The notes under the pieces were generated by a model. The model was not told the origin of the DNA, did no database searches, and was given only the letters and a program-made list of their open reading frames with translations. A DNA stretch of 64,000 bases from Actinophytocola sp044466355. GTDB lineage: Bacteria > Actinomycetota > Actinomycetes > Mycobacteriales > Pseudonocardiaceae. The DNA lies in NCBI RefSeq assembly GCF_044466355.1, contig NZ_JBITMQ010000021.1:56759-120758 (forward strand). Direction: 5' to 3'. A program made the translations under genes and the position numbers. How positions within the stretch are numbered: position 1 is the stretch's first letter; each line of letters begins with the position of its first letter. Of the stretch, positions 33,696 to 42,202 are shown in pieces.

Positions 33696-34013
33696 CTAGA
33701 TGCAGCCGCGGGGCTTGGGGATGCCCGCGATGCGCGCGGCGAGCTTGGCCGGGCCCTTCGGGAACAGCCGGTACAGCTCCTTGACGGTGACCCCCGAGCT
33801 CTTGCCGAGCACCCGCACCGTCGGGCCGGTGCCTTTCGTCGCGTACTCGTCCCGCATGAACTTGATGACCTGCCAGTGCCGGTCGGTCAGTTCGTCGATG
33901 CCAGCCTCACGGGCGATCTCGGGTGCCATGTCCTCGCGCCACTGGCTTGGGTGGGTGAGGAAACCGTCGTCGCCGACCGTTACCTCGGTACCCGCGTAGA
34001 CCTTCGTCGTCAT
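33696..34013 (-). CDS. tusE: TusE/DsrC family sulfur carrier
   Basis: A 105-aa DsrC/TusE protein with the conserved helix WREDMAPEIAREAGI..WQVIKFMRDEY and a C-terminal arm ending IAGIPKPRGCI. The penultimate cysteine (Cys104), the sulfur carrier, is present; the second cysteine of dissimilatory DsrC, about ten residues earlier, is absent, so it is TusE-like. Since tusBCD and dsrAB are not seen here, it probably relays persulfide between the SQR-like enzyme and DsrE-like protein (inference). ATG overlaps the preceding stop. Confidence 0.88.
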   Translation of the reverse strand: MTTKVYAGTEVTVGDDGFLTHPSQWREDMAPEIAREAGIDELTDRHWQVIKFMRDEYATKGTGPTVRVLGKSSGVTVKELYRLFPKGPAKLAARIAGIPKPRGCI

Positions 34014-35263
34014 GACCCCTCCTCGACGGGGAACCGCTTGCCGGTCACCGGCATCGCGGTGGGGACACCGGGAACCTCCCGGCCGGGCAGCAGAACGTGC
34101 CAGTACAGCCAGGCGAAAATGAGCTTGCCCAGGTGGTTGAGCCGCGACTGCTTCAGCAGCGGCAGCCCGACGCGACCGGGGAAGTGGCCCGGTACCGGCT
34201 CGGTGTCGTAGTTGAAGTCGATGAGCAGCGCTTTCCCGAAGCCGCTCTCGATGAAGCAGTTGGTGTGCCCGTCGAACGCCGCGTCTGGTGGTTCGCCTGC
34301 GAGGCGCCGCGCCACGTTGCGGGTCAGGACCTCGCCCTCGAAGTGGGTGACCGAGCCCGCCTTCGACGTCGGCACCGCGGCGGCGTCGCCGATCACGAAG
34401 ACGTCCTGACTCACCGTCGAGACGAGGGTGTGCGGGTCGGCGGGCACGAACCCGAGCGCGTCACCCAGCCCGGGTGAGCGATCCACATAGGAGGCACCAC
34501 CGTGTGCCGGGACGACGACGGCCAGGTCGAACTCGATCTCCCGTTCGTCGTACGAGACCAGTCGGCCACCTTCGCCGTCCGCGTCGACCGCGCCGAGGTT
34601 GAACTCGGTGACCAGCTCGACGCCCTTCTCCTCGAGCAGCCCGGCGAGGGCGTGCGCGGCGACCGGTTTGGTGAAGGCGGCGTCCAGTGGTGTGGCGTAC
34701 ACCAGCCGCACGTCGTCCCGGATGCCGCGCTCCCGGAAGTACCAGTCGGCGAGGAAGCAGAACTCCAGCGGCGCCACCGGGCACTTGATCGGCAGGTCGG
34801 CCACGTTCACGACCAGCTCGCCGCCGTCGAAGGCGCGCAGCACGTCCGCCAGCGCGACCGCGCCCGGCAGGTCGTAGAAGGTGTGGACGGACCGGCGCCA
34901 GCCGGGGCCGGTCAACCCCTCGGTCTCCTCCGGGACGAGCCGGGCGCCGGTGGCCACGACGAGGACGTCGTAGCGCAGCAGGGTGCCGTCGTCGAGGAAC
35001 ACCCGGTGCCGTTCGACGTCGACGTGGTCGACGGCGCTGCGGTGGTATCCGATCGCCCCGCGGAGCTGACGCGGCCTCGGCCGCACGAGTTCGTCCACAG
35101 TGGCCAGGCCGAACGGCAGGAACAGCAGCCCGGGTTGGTAGACGTGGTCGTCGTCCTGGTCGACGACGGAGATCTGCACGTCGGCGTCGAGCACCCGCCG
35201 CAGCCGGTTGGCCGCGAGCGTGCCACCGGTGCCCGCACCGAGGATCACGACATGTTTGCCCAT
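34010..35263 (-). CDS. Sulfide:quinone oxidoreductase-like flavoprotein
   Basis: A 417-aa FAD protein: dinucleotide fold HVVILGAGTGGTLAANRL, second motif LVVATGARLVPEE, FAD end VFVIGDAAAVPTSKAGSV. Cys161 (in PIKCPVAPLEF) and Cys336 (TNCFIESGFG) are placed like the redox cysteine pair of SQR and flavocytochrome c sulfide dehydrogenase, and LIFAWLYWHVLLPG near the end may be the membrane anchor. Operon partners TusE and DsrE fit sulfide oxidation with delivery to carrier proteins. A DosR-like box lies 58 bp upstream. Confidence 0.85.
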   Translation of the reverse strand: MGKHVVILGAGTGGTLAANRLRRVLDADVQISVVDQDDDHVYQPGLLFLPFGLATVDELVRPRPRQLRGAIGYHRSAVDHVDVERHRVFLDDGTLLRYDVLVVATGARLVPEETEGLTGPGWRRSVHTFYDLPGAVALADVLRAFDGGELVVNVADLPIKCPVAPLEFCFLADWYFRERGIRDDVRLVYATPLDAAFTKPVAAHALAGLLEEKGVELVTEFNLGAVDADGEGGRLVSYDEREIEFDLAVVVPAHGGASYVDRSPGLGDALGFVPADPHTLVSTVSQDVFVIGDAAAVPTSKAGSVTHFEGEVLTRNVARRLAGEPPDAAFDGHTNCFIESGFGKALLIDFNYDTEPVPGHFPGRVGLPLLKQSRLNHLGKLIFAWLYWHVLLPGREVPGVPTAMPVTGKRFPVEEGS

Positions 35264-35320
35264 ACCGTGACTGTCTTCCGTTCTCCTGCGGCTCGCCGGA
35301 GGCGTTGGCCCTCCGGACCC

Positions 35321-35334
35321 GAGACCTACGTCCC
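35321..35334. promoter_or_regulatory. DosR-like box GAGACCTACGTCCC
   Basis: Nine of ten arm positions match. Between SulP (stop 35359) and the SQR-like gene (start 35263), both minus, so it serves the sulfur operon. Confidence 0.65.
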
Positions 35335-35358
35335 TGGATCGCCGACGTCGCGCGATCG

Positions 35359-37035
35359 TCACCTGACGTGCTCGCGGAAGGCCGCGATCGCGGTCGGCAG
35401 GGTCGGGAAGATCCGGTCCTCCCCGATACGCTCGACCAGCCCGGCGGCCGACAGTTCGGCGCGGAGGTCCTGCTTGACCCTGGCCATCGCGAAGACGATG
35501 CCGCGCCGCGTGAGGTCCGCACGCAGATCCTCGATCGCGTCGGCCGCGGTGATGTCGATCTCCACGTTGGCCTCCGCGTTGAGCAGGAACCACGCGACCG
35601 GGGTGGGGGACTCCTCGACGGCGGCCAGTGCACGGCGCCGGAAGTCGTCGGCGTTGGCGAAGCACAGCGGGGCGTCGTAGCGGTACACGACCAGTCCCGG
35701 GATGCGGGTGGCCATCGGGTAGTCGTCGATGTCGTGCATCCCGGCCACGCCGGGCGCCTCACCGAGGATGCCGTCATGCGGGCGCGCGATCCGCCGCAGC
35801 AGGTCCAGGATGGACAGTCCGATCGCGAACAGCACACCGTTCAGCACATCCAGCAGCAGCACGCCCGCGGTCGTGGCCAGGGCGAGTGCCAGTTCGCTGC
35901 GGCGGAACGCGCCGATGCGGCGGAATTCCGCGAGTTCGACGAGCCGCGTGGCGGCGTAGATGACGAGGGCGCCCAGTGCCGCCGAGGGGAACGTGGCGAG
36001 CAGCGGGCGCCCGAACAGCAGCACGAGCACGACCACGCCGGCCGCGACGAGGGAGTGGACCTGCGAGCGGCTGCCGAGGCTGTCGCCGATGGCGGTGCGG
36101 CTCGCGCTGCTGCTCACCGGGAACCCCCGCAGTACTCCGGCCGCGATGTTGGCGGTGCCGAGCGCGAGCAGTTCGCTGTTCGCGTCGATCCGGTAGTCGT
36201 TCCGGATGGCGAAGGACCGCGCGGTGAGGACGTTGTCCGAATAACCGACCACCGCGACCCCGACGGCGGGCAGCAGCAACTCCATGACGTCCGCACCGGA
36301 CACCGCGGGCAGCCCGGGAGCCGGGACGCCGGCCGGGATCGTGCCGATCACCTGGACACCGCTGTCCCGCAGGGAGAACAGCGCGGTCACGACCGCGGCG
36401 AGCAGCACGGCGATCAGCGGGACCGGCAGCTTCGGCGCCAGTGCCCCACCCACGGCCAGGAAGGTCAGCACCCCGGCTGCGAGCAGCACCGTGGGGAGGT
36501 GGACCTGGTCCAGTTGCCCGGCGAAAGCGCGGAGGTCGGCGACGACGGAGCCACCGTCGAGCGGCAGGCCGGTGACCTTGCCGAGCTGGCCAACGATCAT
36601 GAGGACGGCCACCCCGGCCATGTAGCCGACGAGGACGGGCCGCGACAGGAGGTCCGCGAGGAAGCCGAGCCGTGCGGCCGCGCCGAGCAGGCACAGCACC
36701 CCCACGAGCAGCGCGAGCACGGCGGCCAGCGCCGCGTACCGGGCAGGGTCGCCTGCCGCCAGCGGGGCGATCGTCACCGCAGTCATCAGTGCGGTCGTCG
36801 ACTCCGGTCCCACCGACAGCTGCCGTGACGACCCGAACACCGTGTAGACCAGCAGGGAGCTGACGATGGTCCACAGTCCGACCTCGGGCGCCAGGCCCGC
36901 GACGTCCGCGTACGCCATCACCTGCGGGATCAGGTAGGCGGCTACGGTGACACCGGCGAGGACGTCCGGTCGTAGCCAGCCGCGCCGGTAATCGCGGAGC
37001 AGCCGCATCCCGCGCGGGACGGCACGCGCGGTCAA
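35359..37035 (-). CDS. SulP-family anion transporter with STAS domain
   Basis: A 558-aa SulP permease: N-terminal LRPDVLAGVTVAAYLIPQVMAYADVAGL, ten or more membrane segments, SSSASRTAIGDSLGSRSQVHSLVAAG, and a C-terminal STAS domain (~430-550; VVYRYDAPLCFANADDFRRRALA). Substrate may be sulfate or bicarbonate. TTG 37035 overlaps the nitroreductase stop (TTGA); ATG 37008 (549 aa) is an alternative and neither has a ribosome site. Position beside the SQR/TusE/DsrE operon hints at sulfate export or uptake (inference). Confidence 0.88.
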   Translation of the reverse strand: MTARAVPRGMRLLRDYRRGWLRPDVLAGVTVAAYLIPQVMAYADVAGLAPEVGLWTIVSSLLVYTVFGSSRQLSVGPESTTALMTAVTIAPLAAGDPARYAALAAVLALLVGVLCLLGAAARLGFLADLLSRPVLVGYMAGVAVLMIVGQLGKVTGLPLDGGSVVADLRAFAGQLDQVHLPTVLLAAGVLTFLAVGGALAPKLPVPLIAVLLAAVVTALFSLRDSGVQVIGTIPAGVPAPGLPAVSGADVMELLLPAVGVAVVGYSDNVLTARSFAIRNDYRIDANSELLALGTANIAAGVLRGFPVSSSASRTAIGDSLGSRSQVHSLVAAGVVVLVLLFGRPLLATFPSAALGALVIYAATRLVELAEFRRIGAFRRSELALALATTAGVLLLDVLNGVLFAIGLSILDLLRRIARPHDGILGEAPGVAGMHDIDDYPMATRIPGLVVYRYDAPLCFANADDFRRRALAAVEESPTPVAWFLLNAEANVEIDITAADAIEDLRADLTRRGIVFAMARVKQDLRAELSAAGLVERIGEDRIFPTLPTAIAAFREHVR

Positions 37036-38042
37036 GGGGTGTGTCGGGTGCCGGGCAGGTACTCGACGGTGTCGCTCGTCGCCCTGCGGTGGCTTTCCGG
37101 TGGCGGCGGCGCCGCGATGGGTGCCCAGCCGACGCGCAGGATCAGGTGCGGGAACGCCACGTCGTCGAGGATCTGGGCGCGGATCAGGCTCCTGGTGTCC
37201 TCGACCTCGAGCGCTTGCGAGAGCGGGCAGGTCGCCAGCCCGAGGTGGGTGGCGGTGAGGAGCGCGGCGCTGGCCGCCTCACCGGCCCGCAGCACCGACA
37301 CGAGGTCGTCGTCGGTGGTGGCGAGCACCAGCAGTTCGCCCGCGTCGCGCTCGCCTCTGCCGGTCTCTGCGTCGGGCAGCGTGCCGACGGGGAACGCGCG
37401 CATGGCGGTGTCGCCGTGGGTGTGCTGCTCCGGCAGGGTGCTCGTGGTGAGCACGCCGTCGCGGGACAGGCGGCTGCGCCCGGTCCACGTGGCGAGTTCC
37501 TCGGCGTACGCGGGGTCGTGGTCCTGGGCGCCCGCCGCCTGGTCGATCGCCCGGATGAGCTGCCTTCGGGTGATGCGGCCGGTGACCGGGACGAGCAGTG
37601 CGCCCGCTTTTCCCGCCCTGCGGACCATGAGGTCGAGGTGTCCATCCGGCACCGGCCACGACGAGAAGCGGCGGCGGTCGGTGCGTCTGCGTGAGATCGC
37701 GCCGACGAGCGTGATGTCCTCGGTGGACGGTGTCTTCGGTGCCAGTTCGACCGCCGCCAGGTGGTCGGGATCGGCGGGGTTCGGGAGGCGGTGCACGATC
37801 GCGCGCCAGCCGAGCGCTCCCAGCGCCAGGCGCAGGTGGTGCAGCGCGGCGCCGCAGGACACCAGCAGGTCCCGCCCATCGGGGTCGGTCGCGGGCAGTC
37901 CTCGGCTCCGGTCGGCCATCAGGTGGATGGTCTCGTCACCGAGCAGCCACCGCCACGGCTGGGTGTTGTGCACCGACGGCGCGCGGTTGGCCAGTGTGAT
38001 CGCGTCGAGCACCGTGTGCGTGTCGGGTGTCCGCTCGTTCAT
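37032..38042 (-). CDS. Acg-like nitroreductase family protein
   Basis: A 336-aa Acg-family protein, clearly paralogous to 21668 (ANRAPSVHNTQPWRWLLGDETIHLMADR; VSCGAALHHLRLALGALGWRAIVHRLPN; LILRVGWAP). GAGGAGG lies 8 bases before ATG 38042. Shares the 17-bp upstream element with its paralogue. Downstream, its stop overlaps the SulP start. Expected to bind FMN; enzymatic activity uncertain. Confidence 0.9.
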   Translation of the reverse strand: MNERTPDTHTVLDAITLANRAPSVHNTQPWRWLLGDETIHLMADRSRGLPATDPDGRDLLVSCGAALHHLRLALGALGWRAIVHRLPNPADPDHLAAVELAPKTPSTEDITLVGAISRRRTDRRRFSSWPVPDGHLDLMVRRAGKAGALLVPVTGRITRRQLIRAIDQAAGAQDHDPAYAEELATWTGRSRLSRDGVLTTSTLPEQHTHGDTAMRAFPVGTLPDAETGRGERDAGELLVLATTDDDLVSVLRAGEAASAALLTATHLGLATCPLSQALEVEDTRSLIRAQILDDVAFPHLILRVGWAPIAAPPPPESHRRATSDTVEYLPGTRHTP

Positions 38043-38102
38043 CGTGCGGCCTCCTCGCTTCTCGAGCACGTGTCGTCACAGTCGCCCTTCCTGGCGGTCG
38101 AT

Positions 38103-38119
38103 GGCAGTGCTCAAGTTCC
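38103..38119. promoter_or_regulatory. Promoter element shared with nitroreductase at 21668
   Basis: GGCAGTGCTCAAGTTCC, the second exact copy of the element at 22718. Located 61-77 bp upstream of ATG 38042. Confidence 0.65.
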
Positions 38120-38128
38120 CGGCCCGCC

Positions 38129-38142
38129 GTGACCAAAGGCCC
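38129..38142. promoter_or_regulatory. DosR-like box (reverse strand GGGCCTTTGGTCAC)
   Basis: Eight of ten arm positions match GGGAC-N4-GTCCC. Sits between the third nitroreductase (minus) and the DUF4389/ABC operon (plus). Confidence 0.5.
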
Positions 38143-38220
38143 GCCGCGCGCGTCCCACGGACTCTGTGCGCCAGCGGTGCCATCGCAGACGGTGGAGGCA
38201 GGTCCGTCCGAGGAAAGGCC

Positions 38221-39621
38221 GTGATCACCATGACGTCTCCGGTGCGGTTGGCCGCCAGGCTCGACGACGCACCCAGTCGCTGGCTGTGGCTGGTGAAGTG
38301 GCTCCTGCTGGTGCCGCACGCGATCGTGTTGTTCTTCTTGTGGGTGGCGTTCCCGGTGGTCACCCTCGTCGCGCTGGTCGCGATCCTGTTCACCGGGCGG
38401 TACCCGAGGGCGTTGTTCGACTTCAACCTCGGCGTCATGCGCTGGACGTGGCGCGTGTGGTGCTACGGGTACGGCGCGCTGGCCACCGACCGGTACCCAC
38501 CGTTCAGCCTCGGCCAGGAGCCGGACTACCCGGCGACGCTGGACGTCGCCTACCCGGAACGGCTCTCGCGTGGGCTGGCGCTGGTGAAGTGGTGGCTGCT
38601 CGCGATACCCCACTACCTGGTCGTCGCCTTCTTCGCCGGTGGCGGCGGATACGTGCTGTGGCAGTGGGGCGAGGGCTGGCTCGGGTTCGACGGCGGGCTT
38701 GTCGCGCTGCTGACCCTGTTCGCCGGGGTGGCGCTGCTGTTCACCGGCCGCTACCCGCGCGGCATCTTCGACCTCGTCGTCGGGATGAACCGGTGGGTGC
38801 TGCGGGTCGCCGCCTACGCGGCGCTGATGACCGACGAGTACCCGCCCTTCCGGTTGGACCTGGGCGGCGCGGACCCGGCGGCGACCGAGGAACCGGAGCA
38901 GGAGAAGCAGGTCGCGCAGCCCGCGGGATCGGCGGGACGTACGGCGGGGGTGATCGTCGGCGCGCTGCTGCTGCTCGTCGGGCTCGGCGGCGCGGGAGCC
39001 GGTGGCGGGCTGTTGTGGCTGGAGTCCCAGCGCGACTCGGCCGGCTACGTGACCACACCGGTGGAGCGGTTCGACGACGGCGGCTACGCACTGCGGTTCG
39101 ACGCCCGCGACCTGGCACCTGCCGACGAGGACTGGCCGTGGGCGCGGGACATCCTCGGTGACATCCGCGTCGATGTGTCCGATGTGGACGGCCGACCGCT
39201 GTTCGCGGGGATCGCCCGCACCGCCGACGTCGACCGCTACCTCGGCGGAGTGCCGCACCGCAGGTTCGACGACTACCGGGACCACCGGGGCTACCGGCCG
39301 ATGGCGGCCGGTGCGCACCTGCGTGGCATGCGACCACCGGACACGCCGGGGAGCCTGCGCATCTGGACCGAGCAGGCGACCGGCACCGGCACCCTCACCC
39401 TCGACTGGACACCGCGGCCGGGGGACTGGTCGCTCGTGGTCATGAACGCCGACGCGCGGCCGGACGTGCGCGCGGACGTCGCGGTCGGCGCCACCGCACC
39501 GGCACTGCCGCCGATCGCGGTCACCACCCTGTCCGTCGGCGCCGTCTTCCTCGTCGGTGGCGCGCTCCTCATCGCGCTGTCCGCCCGCCCGCGCAGACCC
39601 GTGGCGACGGAGGAACGATGA
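38221..39621 (+). CDS. DUF4389 membrane protein
   Basis: A 466-aa protein with two copies of the DUF4389 pattern (LVKWLLLVPHAIVLFFLWVAF..FTGRYPRALFDFNLGVMRW and LVKWWLLAIPHYLVV..FTGRYPRGIFDLVVGMNRW), a charged linker (~225-245), a further membrane segment and a large extracytoplasmic part, ending with a last membrane segment. Function unknown. GTG 38221 is close to AGGAAAGG; ATG 38230 is the alternative. Coupled to the ABC transporter genes by ATGA, so it may be an accessory subunit. Confidence 0.8.
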   Translation: MITMTSPVRLAARLDDAPSRWLWLVKWLLLVPHAIVLFFLWVAFPVVTLVALVAILFTGRYPRALFDFNLGVMRWTWRVWCYGYGALATDRYPPFSLGQEPDYPATLDVAYPERLSRGLALVKWWLLAIPHYLVVAFFAGGGGYVLWQWGEGWLGFDGGLVALLTLFAGVALLFTGRYPRGIFDLVVGMNRWVLRVAAYAALMTDEYPPFRLDLGGADPAATEEPEQEKQVAQPAGSAGRTAGVIVGALLLLVGLGGAGAGGGLLWLESQRDSAGYVTTPVERFDDGGYALRFDARDLAPADEDWPWARDILGDIRVDVSDVDGRPLFAGIARTADVDRYLGGVPHRRFDDYRDHRGYRPMAAGAHLRGMRPPDTPGSLRIWTEQATGTGTLTLDWTPRPGDWSLVVMNADARPDVRADVAVGATAPALPPIAVTTLSVGAVFLVGGALLIALSARPRRPVATEER

Positions 39622-40499
39622 TCATCCACACGGAACGGCTGACCAAGCGGTACGGCCGCAGGCCGGCGCTGACCGGACTGGACCTGGACGTGCCCGCCGG
39701 TGTGCTCTTCGGCTACCTCGGCCCGAACGGCGCAGGGAAGACCACCACCATCCGGATCCTCGCCGGGCTCCTGCGCCCCACGAGCGGGCGGGCCACGGTG
39801 TTCGGCGCCGACGTGGTGCGCGACCGGGAGGCGGTCCAGTCCCGGATCGGCTACCTGCCCGGCGACTTCGTCGCCTACCCGGACCTCACCGCCGGGGACT
39901 ACCTGCGGTACATGGGAAACCTGCGGGGCGGGGTGGACCCGTCGAGCACGGCCCGGCTCGCGAAGCGGCTCGACCTGGACCTCGGTCAGGTCGTCGGTGC
40001 GATGTCCCACGGCAACCGGCAGAAGGTCGGCATCGCGCAGGCCTTCCAGCACGATCCGGAGCTGCTGGTCCTCGACGAACCGACGCAGGGCCTCGACCCG
40101 TTGGTGCAGAGGGAGTTCCTGGGGATGCTGCGTGAGGCACGGCAGGCGGGCAAGACGGTCTTCCTGTCCTCGCACGTGCTCTCCGAGGTCGAGGCGGTCG
40201 CCGACGTGGTCGGCATCCTGCGCGAAGGCGGGCTCGTCGAGGTCGCGTCGGTGGCGGAGCTGAAGGCGAAGGCGTTGCGGCGGCTGGACCTCACGTTCGA
40301 GGGCGAGGTGCCTGCCGAGCGGCTGCGCGCTGTGCCCGGTGTGACCGAGGTCCACGCGAACGGATCGGGCGTGCAGCTGGTCGTCGAGGGGTCGACGGCC
40401 GAGCTGTTCGCCGTCGCCGCGCCGTACCGGATCACCGGCGTGGTCAGCCACGAGCCGGATCTCGAGGAGATCTTCCTGACCTACTACGGAAAGGCGTGA
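39618..40499 (+). CDS. ABC transporter ATP-binding protein
   Basis: A 293-aa ABC-2-type ATPase: Walker A GPNGAGKTTTIRILAG, signature-like region MSHGNRQKVGIAQAF (diverged from LSGGQ), Walker B LLVLDEPTQGLDP, H-loop SSHVLSE, plus a C-terminal domain typical of drug/lipid exporters. Starts at an ATGA overlap with DUF4389 and its stop overlaps the permease GTG. Confidence 0.92.
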   Translation: MIIHTERLTKRYGRRPALTGLDLDVPAGVLFGYLGPNGAGKTTTIRILAGLLRPTSGRATVFGADVVRDREAVQSRIGYLPGDFVAYPDLTAGDYLRYMGNLRGGVDPSSTARLAKRLDLDLGQVVGAMSHGNRQKVGIAQAFQHDPELLVLDEPTQGLDPLVQREFLGMLREARQAGKTVFLSSHVLSEVEAVADVVGILREGGLVEVASVAELKAKALRRLDLTFEGEVPAERLRAVPGVTEVHANGSGVQLVVEGSTAELFAVAAPYRITGVVSHEPDLEEIFLTYYGKA

Positions 40500-41299
40500 G
40501 GGCGGTGCTCACGAACGTCTTCACCAAGACACTGCGCGACCAGCGGCGTGCGCTCGTCGGCTGGAGCGTCGGCCTGGTGGTGCTGGTGCTGCTCGAGTCG
40601 GCGCTGTGGCCCACCGTCCGCGACATGGGCAACCTCGCCGAGTTCGTCGCGGGCTACCCGGAGCCGATGAAGGAGCTGTTCAAGCTGGACCAGTTCGGCA
40701 CCGGCACCGGCTTCCTCAACGGCGAGCTGTACAGCCTCATGCTGCCGATCCTGTTCCTGGTGTACGGGATCGGCAGGGGAGCGCGGTCGGTCGCGGGCGA
40801 GGAGGAGGCGGGCACGCTCGAGGTCCTGCTGATGACCAGGGTCTCGCCGACGAGCCTGGTGCTGCACCGCGCGGCCGCGCTCGCGACCGGGGTGGTCGCC
40901 CTGGGCGTGGTGCTGTTCCTCGCCGTCGCGGTGTGCTCGCCACTGTTCGACCTGGACGTTCCGCCGGGCCAGGCGGCCGCGGGCTCGGTGGCGATGGTGT
41001 TGCTGGGCTTGGAGTTCGGCTGGCTCGCCCTCGCGGTCGGCGCGGTCACCGGCAGGCACGTGGTGGCGAACGCGGTCGCGTCGGCCGCGGCCGTGGCCGC
41101 CTACGTGTTGTACGCGGCGGGCGGGCTGGTCACCGAACTCAAGGGCTGGCAGGGCTTCTCGCCGTTCGACCAGGCCCTGGCGGCCGGCCCCCTCGGCGGC
41201 GGGCTCACCTGGGCGTTCCTGTGGATGCCCGCCGCCGCGGTGGTGTTCGTCGCGGCCGCGCTGCCGGTGTTCGAGCGCAGGGACATCACGATCCGCTGA
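40496..41299 (+). CDS. ABC-2 type permease
   Basis: A 267-aa permease with six membrane segments (GWSVGLVVLVLLESALW; YSLMLPILFLVYGIG; ALATGVVALGVVLFLAVAV; VLLGLEFGWLALAVGAV; AAAVAAYVLYAAGGLV; FLWMPAAAVVFVAAALPVF) and the conserved EEEAGTLEVLLMTRVSPT. GTG start overlaps the ATPase stop. Cargo unknown. Confidence 0.88.
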   Translation: MRAVLTNVFTKTLRDQRRALVGWSVGLVVLVLLESALWPTVRDMGNLAEFVAGYPEPMKELFKLDQFGTGTGFLNGELYSLMLPILFLVYGIGRGARSVAGEEEAGTLEVLLMTRVSPTSLVLHRAAALATGVVALGVVLFLAVAVCSPLFDLDVPPGQAAAGSVAMVLLGLEFGWLALAVGAVTGRHVVANAVASAAAVAAYVLYAAGGLVTELKGWQGFSPFDQALAAGPLGGGLTWAFLWMPAAAVVFVAAALPVFERRDITIR

Positions 41300-41305
41300 C
41301 CCTGC

Positions 41306-42181
41306 TCATCCCTGTGGCACCGAGGCCACCGCACGGAGCGCCGAGGCGAGCCGGGTGCGGGCCTCGGTGGCCACGGGTTCGAGGTCGGGGATCCCCGAGG
41401 CGTGCACCAGGATGGCGGGGTCGAGCGCTTCCACCACGGTCGCGTCGCCGTCGGCGCGGACGGCGACCGTGCACGGCAGCAGCAGCCCGGCCTGCCGGTC
41501 GACGGCCAGCGCGCGTTCGGCGAGTCGAGGGTCGCAGACCCCGAGCAGGAGGAAGTCCTCCAGCTCGGCGCCGGTCCGGTCGTGCAACGTGGCGCTGAGG
41601 TCGATCTCCGTCAGCACCCCGAAACCCTGCTCGCGCAGGGCATCGCGGGTCCGCGTGACCGCGGTGGCGAAGTCGTGGGGGATCCGGACCGACAGCCCGA
41701 TCGACTGGATGACCGGGATCGAGATCTCGGTGCGGTACCCGGCCGGGTCGGGCACGGTGTCCGGCCCGGCGAGGTAGGTCTCGGTTGGCGGTCCCACGGT
41801 CCGGTAGCCGTGGCTGAAGATCCACTCCGTGAGTGCCTCGTACGCGGCGCCGAGCCCGGTGTAGTCACCGTGGTGGACCGTCCGCGCGGCGGGACGGGAG
41901 TGCCTGCCCACGACACGTGCGCCGCCGCCGGGCTCTGCCTTTCCCGCGCCGGGTGCGATCGGGACGCCGAGGTCGATGTCCACCGGCTGGCCCGGGACCA
42001 GCATGTCGAGGTACGTCACCGCGGGTGGGCCCACCGGGTGCAGTCCGGCTGCGGTCACCTGCGTGTACAGCTCGGCGAGCCCGGCGCCGATGTCCTCGCC
42101 GATGTGCTCTGGCCGCACCACGCGCCGCAGCTCGAGCACCGTGCCGGGCACGGTTTCGGTGATCTCGATGTCATAGGGCAT
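41306..42181 (-). CDS. GyrI-like ligand-binding domain fused to DUF302
   Basis: A 291-aa protein. Residues ~1-155 are a GyrI/BmrR-like effector-binding domain (IGEDIGAGLAELYTQVTAAGL; HHGDYTGLGAAYEALTEWI), and residues ~160-290 a DUF302 domain (IPHDFATAVTRTRDALREQGFGVLTEIDL; LLGVCDPRLAERALAVD; LLPCTVAVRADGDATVVE). DUF302 genes commonly accompany sulfur or redox stress genes. AAGGAG lies 8 bases before the ATG. The fusion of both domains in one chain is notable. Confidence 0.8.
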   Translation of the reverse strand: MPYDIEITETVPGTVLELRRVVRPEHIGEDIGAGLAELYTQVTAAGLHPVGPPAVTYLDMLVPGQPVDIDLGVPIAPGAGKAEPGGGARVVGRHSRPAARTVHHGDYTGLGAAYEALTEWIFSHGYRTVGPPTETYLAGPDTVPDPAGYRTEISIPVIQSIGLSVRIPHDFATAVTRTRDALREQGFGVLTEIDLSATLHDRTGAELEDFLLLGVCDPRLAERALAVDRQAGLLLPCTVAVRADGDATVVEALDPAILVHASGIPDLEPVATEARTRLASALRAVASVPQG

Positions 42182-42202
42182 GACGTGCTCCTTCAGAGAG
42201 GT

